Shown here in pieces: positions 22,095-22,606 of a stretch of 22,606 nucleotides of DNA. Location: the NCBI GenBank assembly GCA_028697875.1, contig JAQVEQ010000017.1:1-22606 (forward strand), written 5' to 3'. The translations under genes were made by a program, and so were the position numbers. How positions within the stretch are numbered: position 1 is the first letter of the stretch; every line of letters begins with the position of its first letter. The notes beneath the pieces are model-generated. The model searched no databases and had not been told where the DNA came from. It saw only the letters and a list, made by a program, of their open reading frames with translations. This DNA is from Novosphingobium sp. GTDB taxonomy: Bacteria; Pseudomonadota; Alphaproteobacteria; Sphingomonadales; Sphingomonadaceae.

Positions 22095-22110
22095 AAATGT
22101 CCGGCGGACA
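22094..22110 (-). terminator. Candidate rho-independent terminator of the chemoreceptor-like gene
   Basis: On the minus strand, beginning eight bases after the stop codon, TGTCC-GCC-GGACA forms a 5-bp stem (22098-22102 with 22106-22110) followed directly by TTTT (22094-22097). The stem is short and mixed, so termination may be weak. Confidence 0.42.
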
Positions 22111-22118
22111 GTTGCGGA

Positions 22119-22606
22119 TCAGGCGGCGGCGCTCTGTTCCGTATCCTTGAGCAGCAGGTCGGCCTGCGCCCTGAATTGCTCGACCGTGGTCTTGAGCGCG
22201 GCGGCCTGCCGTTCGAGTTCGGTCGAGGACGACAGCACCTGCGAAGCGGCGGAACCCGTCGCGAGCGAGGTTTCGCGGACATGCGCGATATTGGCGGAGA
22301 CTTCTTCCGTGCTGCGCGCGGCCAAGTCGATGCTGCGCGCCAGGTCCTGGCCGGCCACGGATTGCTGGTCCACCGCCGCGGCAATCGAGACGGATGTGGA
22401 TTCGAGCTGCTGGATCTGCTGTGCGATCGCCCGCAGTGCCTCGACACTGGCGGTGGTCGTGTCCTGGATCGTGCGGATCTGCGCGGCCACGTCCCCGGTC
22501 GCCTTGCCGGTCTGCGTGGCCAGTTCCTTGACCTCCGCCGCCACGACGGCGAAGCCGCGCCCCGCCTTGCCCCCGCGCGCCGCCCCGATCGAGGCGGTAA
22601 AGATCG
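22119..22606 (-). CDS. Methyl-accepting chemotaxis (MCP signalling domain) protein, C-terminal part
   Basis: The last 162 codons of a gene beginning beyond the window edge. AGRGFAVVAAEVKELATQT marks the descending arm of the MCP cytoplasmic hairpin, followed by about 120 residues of heptad-patterned coiled coil rich in Ala, Gln, Ser and Thr (for example AAVDQQSVAGQDLARSIDL). There is no C-terminal CheR/CheB-binding pentapeptide; it ends QSAAA. Just before the GRGF motif the hairpin tip reads FTASIGAARGGK where receptors normally have LNAAIEAARAGE, so conserved Asn and both Glu residues are lost. The N-terminal sensor part is not visible. It may be a divergent receptor or a soluble MCP-domain protein. 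Confidence 0.85.
   Translation of the reverse strand, partial: IFTASIGAARGGKAGRGFAVVAAEVKELATQTGKATGDVAAQIRTIQDTTTASVEALRAIAQQIQQLESTSVSIAAAVDQQSVAGQDLARSIDLAARSTEEVSANIAHVRETSLATGSAASQVLSSSTELERQAAALKTTVEQFRAQADLLLKDTEQSAAA

Noticed and set aside
1..22606. CRISPR arrays, insertion sequences, rRNA or prophage genes
   Set aside because: No regularly spaced repeats, transposase, integrase or phage structural motifs were recognised on either strand.

Overview
The window is GC-rich, densely packed DNA with long antisense open frames typical of high-GC genomes. FtsE/FtsX beside an MJ0042-type zinc-ribbon membrane protein, the amidoligase/transglutaminase operon and the CoA-based catabolic genes together suggest an alphaproteobacterium, most likely a sphingomonad (Sphingomonadales). 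That placement is inferred from protein character and gene order; no rRNA or marker search was possible.

Layout. (1) 1-2953: ftsE-ftsX-YdcF-like on the minus strand, translationally coupled, facing a divergent zinc-ribbon protein. (2) 2954-3787: a tRNA-Leu(GAG) with a possible promoter and a strong leader hairpin, a repeat-bearing intergenic stretch, and a decayed di-heme cytochrome c peroxidase fragment. (3) 3788-5416: pgm. (4) 5441-12209, minus strand: three genes joined by ATGA overlaps, encoding a transglutaminase-DUF2126 (putative amidoligase) protein, a fused circularly permuted ATP-grasp/Alpha-E protein, and a stand-alone transglutaminase-like protein. A good promoter lies so close to the first ATG that the mRNA is predicted to be leaderless. 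(5) 12412-12807: a small VOC protein. (6) 12946-20338: a catabolic island with two minus-strand operons around a LysR regulator. One operon encodes a split ThDP decarboxylase (alpha, beta), an NTF2-like protein and an aldehyde dehydrogenase; the other encodes an acyl-CoA dehydrogenase, a class III CoA-transferase and a MaoC/FAS1-type hydratase. (7) 20596-22606: a FucP-type sugar MFS transporter and the C-terminal end of a chemoreceptor-like protein.

How the genes may work together. The region 4 proteins belong to families predicted by comparative genomics to make and transfer, or cleave, amide/peptide tags; their substrates are not known to me, so this is the best candidate for an undescribed system here. 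In region 6 the encoded chemistries line up as one route: 2-oxo acid to aldehyde (ThDP enzyme), aldehyde to acid (ALDH), acid to CoA thioester (CoA-transferase), then enoyl-CoA (acyl-CoA dehydrogenase) and hydroxyacyl-CoA (hydratase). The substrate is unknown.
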